From Cardiobacteriaceae bacterium (GTDB lineage: Bacteria > Pseudomonadota > Gammaproteobacteria > Cardiobacteriales > Cardiobacteriaceae): 64,000 bases of DNA. A program made the translations under genes and the position numbers. The notes below the pieces were generated by a model. That model had not been told where the DNA came from and did not search any database. It was given only the letters and a program-made list of their open reading frames with translations. The DNA lies in contig JAUMXB010000002.1 in assembly GCA_030529365.1 (NCBI GenBank), forward strand, positions 1-64,000. The letters run 5' to 3'. This document shows, piece by piece, positions 27,627 through 35,632 of this stretch (position 1 is the stretch's first letter; every line of letters starts with the position of its first letter).

Positions 27627-28841
27627 ATGAAATCAGCAGCCCCCGGGCGTCGCGATTTTCTGAAGCAGCTTGGATTTGCCAGTGCCGGCCTTGTTGCCGG
27701 CACTGCCGCCTATGCGCAAGCTGCGCCGACGCCTTCCACCGATGCCGGTTCCGCCGCCAATACCGTGCCTTTCTTCGGCGCGCATCAGGCGGGCATCACC
27801 ACACCGGCACAAAAGCACATTTATTTTCTCGTGGCCGACCTGCACAGCACGGATATTGCCGCCATTCGCGAAGTTTTCCAGCTGTGGACGGCCTATGCCG
27901 CCAATCTCACCCGCGGCGAGCACGTCAAGCCCTACGGCAGCAACGTCTGGCTGCCCCCCACCGATACCGGCGAAGCCGACAGCCTCAATCCGCACAATCT
28001 CACCCTCACTTTCGGCGTCAGCCCGTCGTTTTTCGACAAGCTCGGCATTGCCCATTTGCGCCCTGCCGCGCTGCGCGATCTGCCGCATTTCCCGCGCGAC
28101 CAGCTGAAGGCGCATTACAGCGGCGGCGATCTCTGCATCCAGGCCTGCGCCGACGATCCGCAAGTCGCCTTCCATGCCGTGCGCAATCTGGTACGCGCCG
28201 CACGTTTGCACATCACCATGCGCTGGAGCCAGTCCGGCTTCAACTCTTTTGACCACCGCGCCGATACCCCGCGCAACCTCTTTGCCTTCAAGGACGGCAC
28301 GGCGAACCTGAGCGGCGACGCATTGGATGAAGTCGTGTGGAGCAACGGCGACGACTGGCTCAAGGGCGGCACCTATCTTATCGCGCGCCGCATCCAGATG
28401 TTCCTGGAAACCTGGGATCGCACCAGCCTCGCCGAGCAGCACAACACCTTTGGCCGCCTGCGCGACAGCGGTGCGCCGATGGGACAGGAAAAGGAATTCG
28501 ACACCATCGACTTGAGCCTCAAGGATGAAAAAGGCGAGCCGGCGATGCCGGAAGATTCGCACGTGCACCTTGCGCACAAGACTGGCCGCAACATCCTGCG
28601 CCGTTCCTTCTCCTACGCGAGCGGCATTGATGACAAGGGCCAGTTCGATGCCGGGCTGCTCTTCATCTCCTTCCAGAAAGATCCGGCGAGCTTTATTGAA
28701 ATCCAGAACGCTTTCGGCAACATCGACAAAATGAACGAATACATCACCCACATCGGCAGCGGCCTTTTTGCCTGCTTCCCCGGCGTGCGCGATGAAAGCG
28801 ATTATCTGGGCAAGGCATTGTTTGAACAAATAAAATCATAA
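27627..28841 (+). CDS. efeB: EfeB DyP-type haem peroxidase (Tat-exported)
   Basis: A 404-aa periplasmic peroxidase. The leader GRRDFLKQLGFASAGL is a classic twin-arginine signal. The DyP hallmark FKDGTAN (GxxDG) is near residue 220 with the catalytic Asp, and the proximal haem His lies in EDSHVHLAHKTGRNILRR. In EfeUOB, EfeB is proposed to oxidise Fe2+, or act on haem, while EfeU imports iron. It is co-transcribed with efeO. Element E8 separates its stop from efeU. Confidence 0.95.
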   Translation: MKSAAPGRRDFLKQLGFASAGLVAGTAAYAQAAPTPSTDAGSAANTVPFFGAHQAGITTPAQKHIYFLVADLHSTDIAAIREVFQLWTAYAANLTRGEHVKPYGSNVWLPPTDTGEADSLNPHNLTLTFGVSPSFFDKLGIAHLRPAALRDLPHFPRDQLKAHYSGGDLCIQACADDPQVAFHAVRNLVRAARLHITMRWSQSGFNSFDHRADTPRNLFAFKDGTANLSGDALDEVVWSNGDDWLKGGTYLIARRIQMFLETWDRTSLAEQHNTFGRLRDSGAPMGQEKEFDTIDLSLKDEKGEPAMPEDSHVHLAHKTGRNILRRSFSYASGIDDKGQFDAGLLFISFQKDPASFIEIQNAFGNIDKMNEYITHIGSGLFACFPGVRDESDYLGKALFEQIKS

Positions 28842-28848
28842 AATCATC

Positions 28849-28931
28849 AAAAATGGTGATTTTTTACCAAACAGAAGCGCTTCTCGTGAGAAAATATCTC
28901 GCAAGAAGCGCTTGTTAATGAGAAAAATTCC
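28849..28931. repeat. E8: AAGCGCTT nested-palindrome element
   Basis: Cores at 28875-28882 and 28906-28913 (31 bp apart), starting 8 bp after the efeB stop and running into the efeU start region. Confidence 0.92.
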
Positions 28932-28932
28932 C

Positions 28933-30600
28933 ATGCGACGTTTTCTTCTGACCGTATGCTTTCTCCTGGGTTTCCCCCTGTACGCGGCCGTCAATGTCAG
29001 CCCGCTTTTCGTGCATCTGTCCGATGCGATGAGCGAAGTGAAAAAAGGCGAGGCGACGCAGGCCGAACCGCATCTCGCCGCCCTGCACGACGCCTTTGCC
29101 GCGCTGGACAATCCCGGCAGCGCCGCCGGCAAAAACGTGCAGCAAGCGCTGGCCGACGCCCGTGCGCAACCGGACGACCATCGCCTTGAAGCGCTGGCGC
29201 GTGCCCTCTATGCCTTTGAAAAAGAGCAGAATCCGGTGGATCACGCGCAACAGCGCCAGCAATTTGCGAAACGCGTGCTGCCCGTCTATCGCGCCCTGCA
29301 TGAGGCCGTGCTTGCCCGTGATCAGGAGGCCTTGCCCGCGCGCTACAAGCGCTTCAACAGCAGCTGGACGGCGAACGAAAAAACCGTGCGCGATGCAAGC
29401 CTTGGCCACTACGGGCAAATCGAAACCGCGATGAACTTTTTGCGCATCGCCATGCTCGCCGATCCGCCCGATCCCGCCGCCATGCAACAGCAATCGGAAG
29501 CGCTGGGCGCCGCCCTGCAAGACTTTATCGCCGGCAACACCAGCGCCGCACCCGCAGCCGGCGACGGCCCGCAAACGCTTGGCGAAGGCGTTGCCCTGCT
29601 GCAAGCCGCCAGCGCCGCGCTGGACAACGGCGATCAAGCCCGGGCCGCAGAACAGTTGCGTCTGTTCATTCAGCAATGGCCGGTCTTTGAAGGCGACGTG
29701 CGCACCCGCGACGGCGCACTCTACGCCCAGACCGAAAGCGACTTGCCGCTGATTCTCGGCACGCTGGGCAAGGCAGACAGCGCCGCCAAACTGCAAACGC
29801 TCACTGCCGCGCTCGCGGCCATCGATCCCGAAGCGAGCTACGGCATTCTTGACGCCATGCTCATTCTCCTGCGCGAAGGCACGGAAGCGCTGCTCATCGT
29901 CATGGCCTTGCTTACTGCCCTCACTGCTGCCGGACAAACACGCGGCAAGCGCTGGATTTATGGCGGTGCGGCGCTCGGCATTGCCGCGAGCATCGCTGCC
30001 GCGCTCGCCTTGCAGCGCCTCTTTCCGGCGCTCGCCGCTGGCACCAACCGCGAAATTCTCGAAGGCGCGGTTGGTATCGTCGCTGTATTGATGATGCTCA
30101 TTGTTGGCGGCTGGCTGCACGGCAAAGCCTCGCTCGCCGGCTGGCAACGCTTTATCGACCGGCAAATCGGCCAGGCGCTTGCGACTGGCAGCCTGCTGTC
30201 GCTGGCGTTATTGAGCTTTTTGGCCGTCTTTCGCGAAGGTGCGGAAACGCTCCTTTTCTACGCCGGTATGTTGCCGCGCATGACGCTGGGAGACTTTTTC
30301 GCCGGCATTGCGCTGGCGCTTGCCTTGCTCGTGGTCATCGCCATCGCCATCCATGTCGGCGGCAAGCGTCTGCCCATGCATCGCCTTTTCCGCGTGATGA
30401 CCTGGCTCATCTATGCGCTCGGCTTCAAGATACTGGGCGTCAGTATCCATGCACTGCAACTGACGAAAATCCTGCCCATTCATGTGGTTGATGGTCTGCC
30501 TGCCGTGTCCGTCCTCGGTTTTTACGCTACCTGGGAAGGCATTGCCGCGCAGGCGCTGTATCTGGCGCTGATACCGCTCACGGCGAAATGGTTCAAATGA
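28933..30600 (+). CDS. efeU: EfeU/FTR1-family iron permease with long periplasmic N-domain
   Basis: Iron permease of about 555 aa. A signal peptide (MRRFLLTVCFLLGFPLYA) precedes a helical extracytoplasmic domain of about 300 residues rich in Ala/Gln. Seven membrane segments follow. Two of them carry the iron-path motifs REGTEALLI and FREGAETLLF (REXXE/REGAE) of the FTR1 family. E. coli EfeU lacks such a long N-terminal part, but similar fusions occur in other proteobacteria. The start is uncertain: ATG 28933 or ATG 28918. Both lie in or beside element E8 and lack a strong ribosome binding site. Gene order O-B-U differs from E. coli U-O-B. Confidence 0.92.
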   Translation: MRRFLLTVCFLLGFPLYAAVNVSPLFVHLSDAMSEVKKGEATQAEPHLAALHDAFAALDNPGSAAGKNVQQALADARAQPDDHRLEALARALYAFEKEQNPVDHAQQRQQFAKRVLPVYRALHEAVLARDQEALPARYKRFNSSWTANEKTVRDASLGHYGQIETAMNFLRIAMLADPPDPAAMQQQSEALGAALQDFIAGNTSAAPAAGDGPQTLGEGVALLQAASAALDNGDQARAAEQLRLFIQQWPVFEGDVRTRDGALYAQTESDLPLILGTLGKADSAAKLQTLTAALAAIDPEASYGILDAMLILLREGTEALLIVMALLTALTAAGQTRGKRWIYGGAALGIAASIAAALALQRLFPALAAGTNREILEGAVGIVAVLMMLIVGGWLHGKASLAGWQRFIDRQIGQALATGSLLSLALLSFLAVFREGAETLLFYAGMLPRMTLGDFFAGIALALALLVVIAIAIHVGGKRLPMHRLFRVMTWLIYALGFKILGVSIHALQLTKILPIHVVDGLPAVSVLGFYATWEGIAAQALYLALIPLTAKWFK

Positions 30601-30740
30601 AGAAGGGAGGGAGCATAGGAAAATAACCATAGTCCGCATACGGCAAATGGCGCGCCGCCCGGGAGCAAAGGCGTCAGCCTGAATTGCCATGCCGGGTTTG
30701 CTGCGTTGCGTAACGGCGGGTTGATACCATCATGCGGAGA

Positions 30741-30825
30741 ATGGGAAAATTTCTCATCTTTAAGCGCTTGTATCGATAAAATTTATCACGATAAGCGCTT
30801 ATAGGCGGTAAAAAATAACTATTTT
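30741..30825. repeat. E9: AAGCGCTT nested-palindrome element
   Basis: Cores at 30762-30769 and 30793-30800 (31 bp apart), between efeU and the ferritin gene. The 140 bp before it hold no gene. Confidence 0.92.
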
Positions 30826-30926
30826 CTGTATTTTTATGAAATTTACCAACCTGCACCGTGGCAGCAGGTTGCACTTTCCGCCCGCGTGCCACACGGGCAA
30901 ATGTCGTTAATCCACAAGGAGCTTTC

Positions 30927-31424
30927 ATGTTATCCGCCAATATCGTCAAACTGCTGAACGAGCAGATGAATGCCGAGTTTTATTCATCCAACGTGTACCT
31001 GCAAATGTCCGCCTGGGCCGATGCCGAGGGCTTTCCCGGCGCGGCGCAGTTCCTGAAGGTGCATGCCGACGAGGAAATGCAGCATATGCACCGCCTTTTC
31101 ACTTATCTCTGCGAAACGGGCGCGATGCCGGAAATCGGCACCATCGAAGCGCCGAAAACGCATTACGGCAGCCTCAAGGAGCTTTTCGAGGAAGTGTATG
31201 AACACGAGAAGTTCATCACCGCGAAAATCAATGCGCTGGTGGAGCAAACCTTTGCCGAGAAGGACTATTCTTCCTTCAATTTCCTGCAATGGTATGTGGC
31301 CGAGCAGCACGAGGAAGAGCATTTGTTCAAATCCATTCTCGACAAGTTCAACCTCGTCGGCTCGGCGGGCATCAGCCTCTACCATGTGGACAAGGATCTC
31401 GCCACGCTGGGACAGGGCAAGTGA
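30927..31424 (+). CDS. ftnA: Non-haem ferritin
   Basis: Iron-storage protein of 165 aa. The four-helix bundle carries the ferroxidase ligands: [19 protein letters not shown] with Glu near position 17, [12 protein letters not shown] with the conserved Glu and His, and [10 protein letters not shown] in helix D. The protein oxidises Fe2+ and stores it as a mineral in a 24-mer shell. The frame is open upstream to 30858, but AAGGA stands 8 nt before ATG 30927, which matches the family start. Next to the efe genes it forms an uptake-storage module. Confidence 0.95.
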   Translation: MLSANIVKLLNEQMNAEFYSSNVYLQMSAWADAEGFPGAAQFLKVHADEEMQHMHRLFTYLCETGAMPEIGTIEAPKTHYGSLKELFEEVYEHEKFITAKINALVEQTFAEKDYSSFNFLQWYVAEQHEEEHLFKSILDKFNLVGSAGISLYHVDKDLATLGQGK

Positions 31425-31448
31425 TACCGCGCCCTTGCGGCAGATAGC

Positions 31449-31475
31449 AAAAAAGCGGCTTGCGCCGCTTTTTTT
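31449..31475. terminator. Bidirectional intrinsic terminator after ferritin
   Basis: Stem AGCGGC/GCCGCT with loop TTGC, preceded by six A and followed by seven T. It lies in the 69-bp convergent gap between the ferritin gene and the liv-type gene and works on both strands. Confidence 0.88.
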
Positions 31476-31493
31476 CATGGATGGCCAAAGGCG

Positions 31494-32606
31494 TCAGTTC
31501 TTGGGATAGACCTGGGTCTTGCTGCCGTCCTTGCCCATGCTGTAAATCACGAAGCGGAAGGCTTTCAGGTCGCCCTTGTCGTCGAAGGCGATATCGCCGA
31601 TCGGCGTTTTGTAGCTGTCGCCCTTGTGCAGCTCGGCGGCAATCGCTTCCGGATCTTCGCTGCCGATTTTCGCTGCCGCGTCGGCAATGACCTGCACGGC
31701 GGCATAGGCCGGCATCACGAACGGGCCGCTCGGGTCTTCTTTCTTGTCGGCAAAGGCTTTCACCAGCTCGGCGTTTTCCGCCACCTTGGAGAAATCCACC
31801 GGCGCGGTGATCAACACGCCTTCCGCCGCTTCGCCGGCAATGGCGACGAGATCCTGGTTATCGAGGCCGTCCGCGCCCATGAAGGCCGGCTTGAAGCCCT
31901 GTGCGGCGCTCTGGCGCAGAATGAGACCCGCTTCCGGGTGATAACCGCCCCAGTACACGAAATCGACATTGGCCTTTTTCATTTTGGTGATGAGCGCCGA
32001 GAAATCGGTTTGCCCCTTGTTCACGCCTTCAAAGATGGCGATTTCCATGCCGGCATCGCCGAGGATTTTCTTCACGGCATCGGCAAGGCCCTGGCCGTAT
32101 TGCTGCTTGTCATGCAGGATGGCGATGCTCTTGGGCTTGAGTTCGTTTTGCACGTATTCCGCGGAAATCGGCGCGGTTTGCGTATCAAGGCCGATGGTGC
32201 GGAAGATGGTGGTATAGCCTTTCCCGGTGAGTTCCGGCGCGGTGGAGGCCGCGGAAATCATGAGAATGCCTTCGTCGTTGTAGATTTTTGCCGCTGGCAG
32301 GGTGGCGGTGGAGCAGAGGTGGCCGATGACGAGTTTCACGCCGTCGTTGACGATCTGGTTGGCCACGGTCACGGCTTGCTTGGGTTCGCAGGCGTCGTCG
32401 TAGATTTTCGCGACGATTTGCTTGCCGTTGATGCCGCCCTTGGCGTTGATTTGCTCAATCGCCATGTTGGCGCCGATGTTTTGCATGGTGCCGTATTGCG
32501 TGACCGGGCCGGTGGTGGGGCCAGCCAGGGCGATGGTGATGGTGTCGGCAGCATGGGCGGCAACAGCAAAGGCGCCAAATGCGGCAGCGAGCAGGGTTTT
32601 CTTCAT
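31494..32606 (-). CDS. LivJ/LivK-type amino-acid ABC substrate-binding protein
   Basis: Periplasmic binding protein of about 370 aa. The signal peptide MKKTLLAAAFGAFAVAAHA is followed by a type I periplasmic fold: IALAGPTTGPVTQYGT, AIEQINAKGGINGKQIV, DDACEPKQAVTVANQIV, VIGHLCSTATLPAA and ISAASTAPELTGKGY line the branched-chain amino-acid pocket. Closely resembles E. coli LivJ/LivK. GGAGG lies before ATG 32606. No livHMGF permease or ATPase genes are in the window, so the partner genes must lie elsewhere. Confidence 0.9.
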   Translation of the reverse strand: MKKTLLAAAFGAFAVAAHAADTITIALAGPTTGPVTQYGTMQNIGANMAIEQINAKGGINGKQIVAKIYDDACEPKQAVTVANQIVNDGVKLVIGHLCSTATLPAAKIYNDEGILMISAASTAPELTGKGYTTIFRTIGLDTQTAPISAEYVQNELKPKSIAILHDKQQYGQGLADAVKKILGDAGMEIAIFEGVNKGQTDFSALITKMKKANVDFVYWGGYHPEAGLILRQSAAQGFKPAFMGADGLDNQDLVAIAGEAAEGVLITAPVDFSKVAENAELVKAFADKKEDPSGPFVMPAYAAVQVIADAAAKIGSEDPEAIAAELHKGDSYKTPIGDIAFDDKGDLKAFRFVIYSMGKDGSKTQVYPKN

Positions 32607-32712
32607 GATTCCTCCAAAATGATTGATCGGGATGCGAGTCATCCGCCGGCAAAATATGGGCAGAAACCGGCAACGTGTCAAGCGGCTTGTGGTTGCCGGA
32701 ATCTTGTGGATG

Positions 32713-32794
32713 GTATTTTTTCTCATCATGAAGCGCTTTTCGTGATAAATATTCTCAATATAAGCGCTTAATAATGGTAAAAGTACGCTATTAT
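32713..32794. repeat. E10: AAGCGCTT nested-palindrome element
   Basis: Cores at 32731-32738 and 32762-32769 (31 bp apart). It touches the eda stop codon and lies upstream of the liv-type gene. Confidence 0.92.
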
Positions 32795-33429
32795 TGGGAG
32801 TTCAATGATAAAACCGCTTCGCGGGCAAGGCGGGAGACTTCCGCCCAGTTTTGCCCGTCCAGCAGCGATTTCTCCACCATCCACGATCCGCCGCAGGCGA
32901 TCACCTGCGGAATGGCGAGGTAATCGCGGATGTTCGCGGCGTTGATGCCGCCGGTGGGCATCACGTTGAGCATGGCGTAGGGCGCGAGCAGCGCTTTCAG
33001 CATCTTGATGCCGCCCGAGGCTTCGGCGGGGAAGAATTTGACTGTGCTGATGCCCATTTCCAGCGCCGCTTCGATGGCGGTGGGATTGTTGATGCCGGGG
33101 ATGATGGCAATGCCAGCGTCTGCGCAGGCGCGCACGGTATTGGGGTTGAAACCGGGGCTGACGATGAAATCCGCGCCTGCTTCTTGCGCGGCTTTGACCT
33201 GTGCGGCATTGAGCACGGTACCTGCGCCAATGAGCATGTCGGGGAAGGCGTCGCGCAGGCGGCGGATGGCATCTTCGGCAGCAGGCGAACGGAAAGTGAT
33301 TTCCGCGGCAGGGATGCCGCCATCGGTCAGCGCTTGGCCGAGCGGCACGGCATCTTCAGCACGCTGCAAAGCGATGACGGGGATGATTTTCAGGTCGCGC
33401 AAGCGGGTGAGGAGGGTATCAGGATTCAT
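32791..33429 (-). CDS. eda: KDPG aldolase (2-keto-3-deoxy-6-phosphogluconate aldolase)
   Basis: Cleaves KDPG to pyruvate and glyceraldehyde 3-phosphate, the last step of the glucuronate route. The 212-aa TIM barrel has the catalytic Glu in AAEITFRSP, IGAGTVLN, FIVSPGFNP and the Schiff-base Lys in STVKFFPAE, with MPTGGIN binding phosphate. Length matches E. coli Eda (213). No edd gene is present, so here it serves uronate catabolism. Elements E10 and E11 bound it on both sides, suggesting a single-gene transcript. Confidence 0.96.
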   Translation of the reverse strand: MNPDTLLTRLRDLKIIPVIALQRAEDAVPLGQALTDGGIPAAEITFRSPAAEDAIRRLRDAFPDMLIGAGTVLNAAQVKAAQEAGADFIVSPGFNPNTVRACADAGIAIIPGINNPTAIEAALEMGISTVKFFPAEASGGIKMLKALLAPYAMLNVMPTGGINAANIRDYLAIPQVIACGGSWMVEKSLLDGQNWAEVSRLAREAVLSLNSQ

Positions 33430-33440
33430 AATGTGTGCCT

Positions 33441-33525
33441 GTGGTAAGTTTTCTCATAGTGAAGCGCTTATGATAAGAAAATTTCTCAAGATAAGCGCTT
33501 TATCGTGGTAAAAAATGAAGATTTT
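33441..33525. repeat. E11: AAGCGCTT nested-palindrome element
   Basis: Cores at 33462-33469 and 33493-33500 (31 bp apart), 4 bp from the DUF1176 gene stop and 11 bp upstream of eda. Confidence 0.92.
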
Positions 33526-33528
33526 TGG

Positions 33529-34590
33529 TTAATTGATGATTTCCTTGACCAGAGTCGGCATTTCCCACGCGCCGCCGGGGAAGCCGCGGCACATGCCATG
33601 CTCGGCGGCAAAGCTTTGCACGAAGCGCTCGCCATCATAGCGCCAGCGCTCTTCATGCCAGCAATCGCCGAGGCCGCGCCCTTTGAAATATCCCATGAGT
33701 TCGCCGCTTGCCGGGTTGTAGTCGTTGAGGTTGAAATCGTCCTCCACGCTGCCGCGCACTTTGGCGATGACGGTTGTGAGGTCGTCGCTGACGATGGCGT
33801 AATGGCCTGCGGCATTGTAGGCAGCGAGCCAGCAGAAGCTTTCCGTGAGCAGACGGCCATTGCCAAGGGGATAGAGGGTGAAATCCTGGCCTTCCTCGCG
33901 CAGTTCGCAGCTGGCGCTTTTGCCCTCGAAATCCTCGCGAAAAAGCGTCAGCAGCACGGCATGTTCGCTGCTGTCGGGGGTAATGTCGCGCGGCGCATCT
34001 TGCGGCGGGATCACGGCTTTGATTTGCGGTGCGGGCACGGGCGCGAGTACGGCATGTTTGCTGTTGCCTTTTTTGATAAGCGCAGAGGGCGTGTCGAGGC
34101 GCTTTTGGAATTCGTCCATTTTCAAAAGCACCGCAGCCGCGCCTTTGTCGGAGAGGGTCATTTGCCGTGTGCCTGCCTTGACCACTACGTGCGCTTTTTT
34201 GCCGGGCAGGGCAGCAAGCAGCGCCTGGGTTTGCTTGGCGTTCAGCGTTTGCACCGGATTGTCGGCCGGGAAGGTGAACGTGCCCAGCGTTTTGCCGTTC
34301 AGGATGAGGGTGGCTTTGGTGTCCACATAGTTGCTGTCGCGCTCGTCGGGAATGATCTGCAATTGCGCCTTGATCGCGGCATTCTCGCCAGCTTCGCGGG
34401 TCAGCAGCAGGGAGACGGGTTCGGCATAGCCTTCGGCGTTTGTCGGCGCGTCTTCATTCTGGTAACCGGCGGCACGGCAGGTGCCGGTATTGTCGCAGGC
34501 AATTTCCCAGTCTTCATGCTGGAACTGAAGTCCTTCCAGTGCAAAGGCGGCAGGCGCGGCGAGGATAAGGGAAAGGAGGGTTTTTTTCAT
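33529..34590 (-). CDS. DUF1176 secreted protein
   Basis: A 353-aa protein with signal peptide MKKTLLSLILAAPAAFA. The mature start EGLQFQHEDWEIACDNTGTCRAAGYQ is the DUF1176 signature, and the C-terminal part has GDCWHEERWRYDGERFVQSF and MCRGFPGGAW. Several paired cysteines suggest disulfides in the periplasm. DUF1176 proteins have no known function. It lies 48 bp after kdgK on the same strand and may be co-transcribed, but a role in uronate use is only a guess. Confidence 0.85.
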   Translation of the reverse strand: MKKTLLSLILAAPAAFALEGLQFQHEDWEIACDNTGTCRAAGYQNEDAPTNAEGYAEPVSLLLTREAGENAAIKAQLQIIPDERDSNYVDTKATLILNGKTLGTFTFPADNPVQTLNAKQTQALLAALPGKKAHVVVKAGTRQMTLSDKGAAAVLLKMDEFQKRLDTPSALIKKGNSKHAVLAPVPAPQIKAVIPPQDAPRDITPDSSEHAVLLTLFREDFEGKSASCELREEGQDFTLYPLGNGRLLTESFCWLAAYNAAGHYAIVSDDLTTVIAKVRGSVEDDFNLNDYNPASGELMGYFKGRGLGDCWHEERWRYDGERFVQSFAAEHGMCRGFPGGAWEMPTLVKEIIN

Positions 34591-34638
34591 CGTTTTTCCT
34601 TGTGTTGCGTTGGGATCGCCTGACGGCTCACCATCAAC

Positions 34639-35565
34639 CTACGGGCAGCAATATTCTTTGGGGATGATTGCGCCCTTGTGCTGGATGACGATGCCTGCCA
34701 AGCGGTTGCCCATCGCGCAGCACTCGCGCGCATCCTTGCCTTCGGCATAGCCGGCGAGAAAACCAGCATTGAAGGCATCGCCGGCCGAGGTGGTATCGAC
34801 GACATTGGCCACGGGCACAGTGGGCACCGCTTCGCGCGCTTCACCGCGCGCATAAAGCGCGCCTTCGGCGCCGAGCTTGATCACGCATTCATTCACACCT
34901 GCCGCTTGCAGGCGCGCAATGCTGGCTTCCGGCGAAACGTCGCCCCACAGCGCCTGTTCGTCGTCAAAAGTCATCAGGGCCAGATCGACATGCGGCAGCA
35001 AGGCCTGATAGCAGGCGCGCGTTTCATCCGCGCTTTGCCACAGTTTGGGGCGGTAATTGCCGTCAAACACCAGCATGGCGCCGCCTTGTTGCACACAGCG
35101 GGCAAGCAGCGCAATCAGGCGCGCGCGATCTTCCGGCGGCAGAATGGCGAGGCTGATGCCGCTCACATAGATGGCGTCGAATTGCGGCAAGCTCGCCTCG
35201 ATGCGCGGCCAGTCCGGGTGTTGCAGCATATAGCGCGCCGCGGACTGGTTGCGCCAGTAGAGAAAGGTGCGCTCGCCGCGCGCGTCCACCTGAATCAAAT
35301 AGAGACCGGGCTGGCGCACGGGATCTCGCAGTACATAATCGGTCTGGATGCCGTCCGCTTGCCAGCGTGCGATCATGCCGCGGCTCAGGGGATCATCACC
35401 CAGCGCGGTGATGTAATGCACTTGCGTGCGTGCAAGCGGCGCCATGGCGCGTGCAAGATACGTGGCGGTATTTAGGGAATCGCCGCCGTAGGTTTGCTGC
35501 ATGGCGCCGAACGGCGCGCCGTTCAGCTCGATCATGCATTCGCCGATAAGGGCTATGGATAGCAT
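34639..35565 (-). CDS. kdgK: 2-keto-3-deoxygluconate kinase
   Basis: A PfkB-family sugar kinase of 308 aa that phosphorylates KDG to KDPG. The N-terminal substrate region reads IALIGECMIELNG and QTYGGDSLNTATYLAR. The C-terminal catalytic motif DTTSAGDAFNAGFLAGY holds the base Asp and anion hole. YWRNQSAARYML resembles the KdgK sugar-binding region. It lies 67 bp after uxuB and before the DUF1176 gene, linking UxuA to Eda. Confidence 0.93.
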   Translation of the reverse strand: MLSIALIGECMIELNGAPFGAMQQTYGGDSLNTATYLARAMAPLARTQVHYITALGDDPLSRGMIARWQADGIQTDYVLRDPVRQPGLYLIQVDARGERTFLYWRNQSAARYMLQHPDWPRIEASLPQFDAIYVSGISLAILPPEDRARLIALLARCVQQGGAMLVFDGNYRPKLWQSADETRACYQALLPHVDLALMTFDDEQALWGDVSPEASIARLQAAGVNECVIKLGAEGALYARGEAREAVPTVPVANVVDTTSAGDAFNAGFLAGYAEGKDARECCAMGNRLAGIVIQHKGAIIPKEYCCP

Positions 35566-35632
35566 ATTATGATCCCGGTTGAAATGGTGCGAACAGGTTC
35601 GCAGTTTTCATAAGAAACGGTATTGGCAGACG

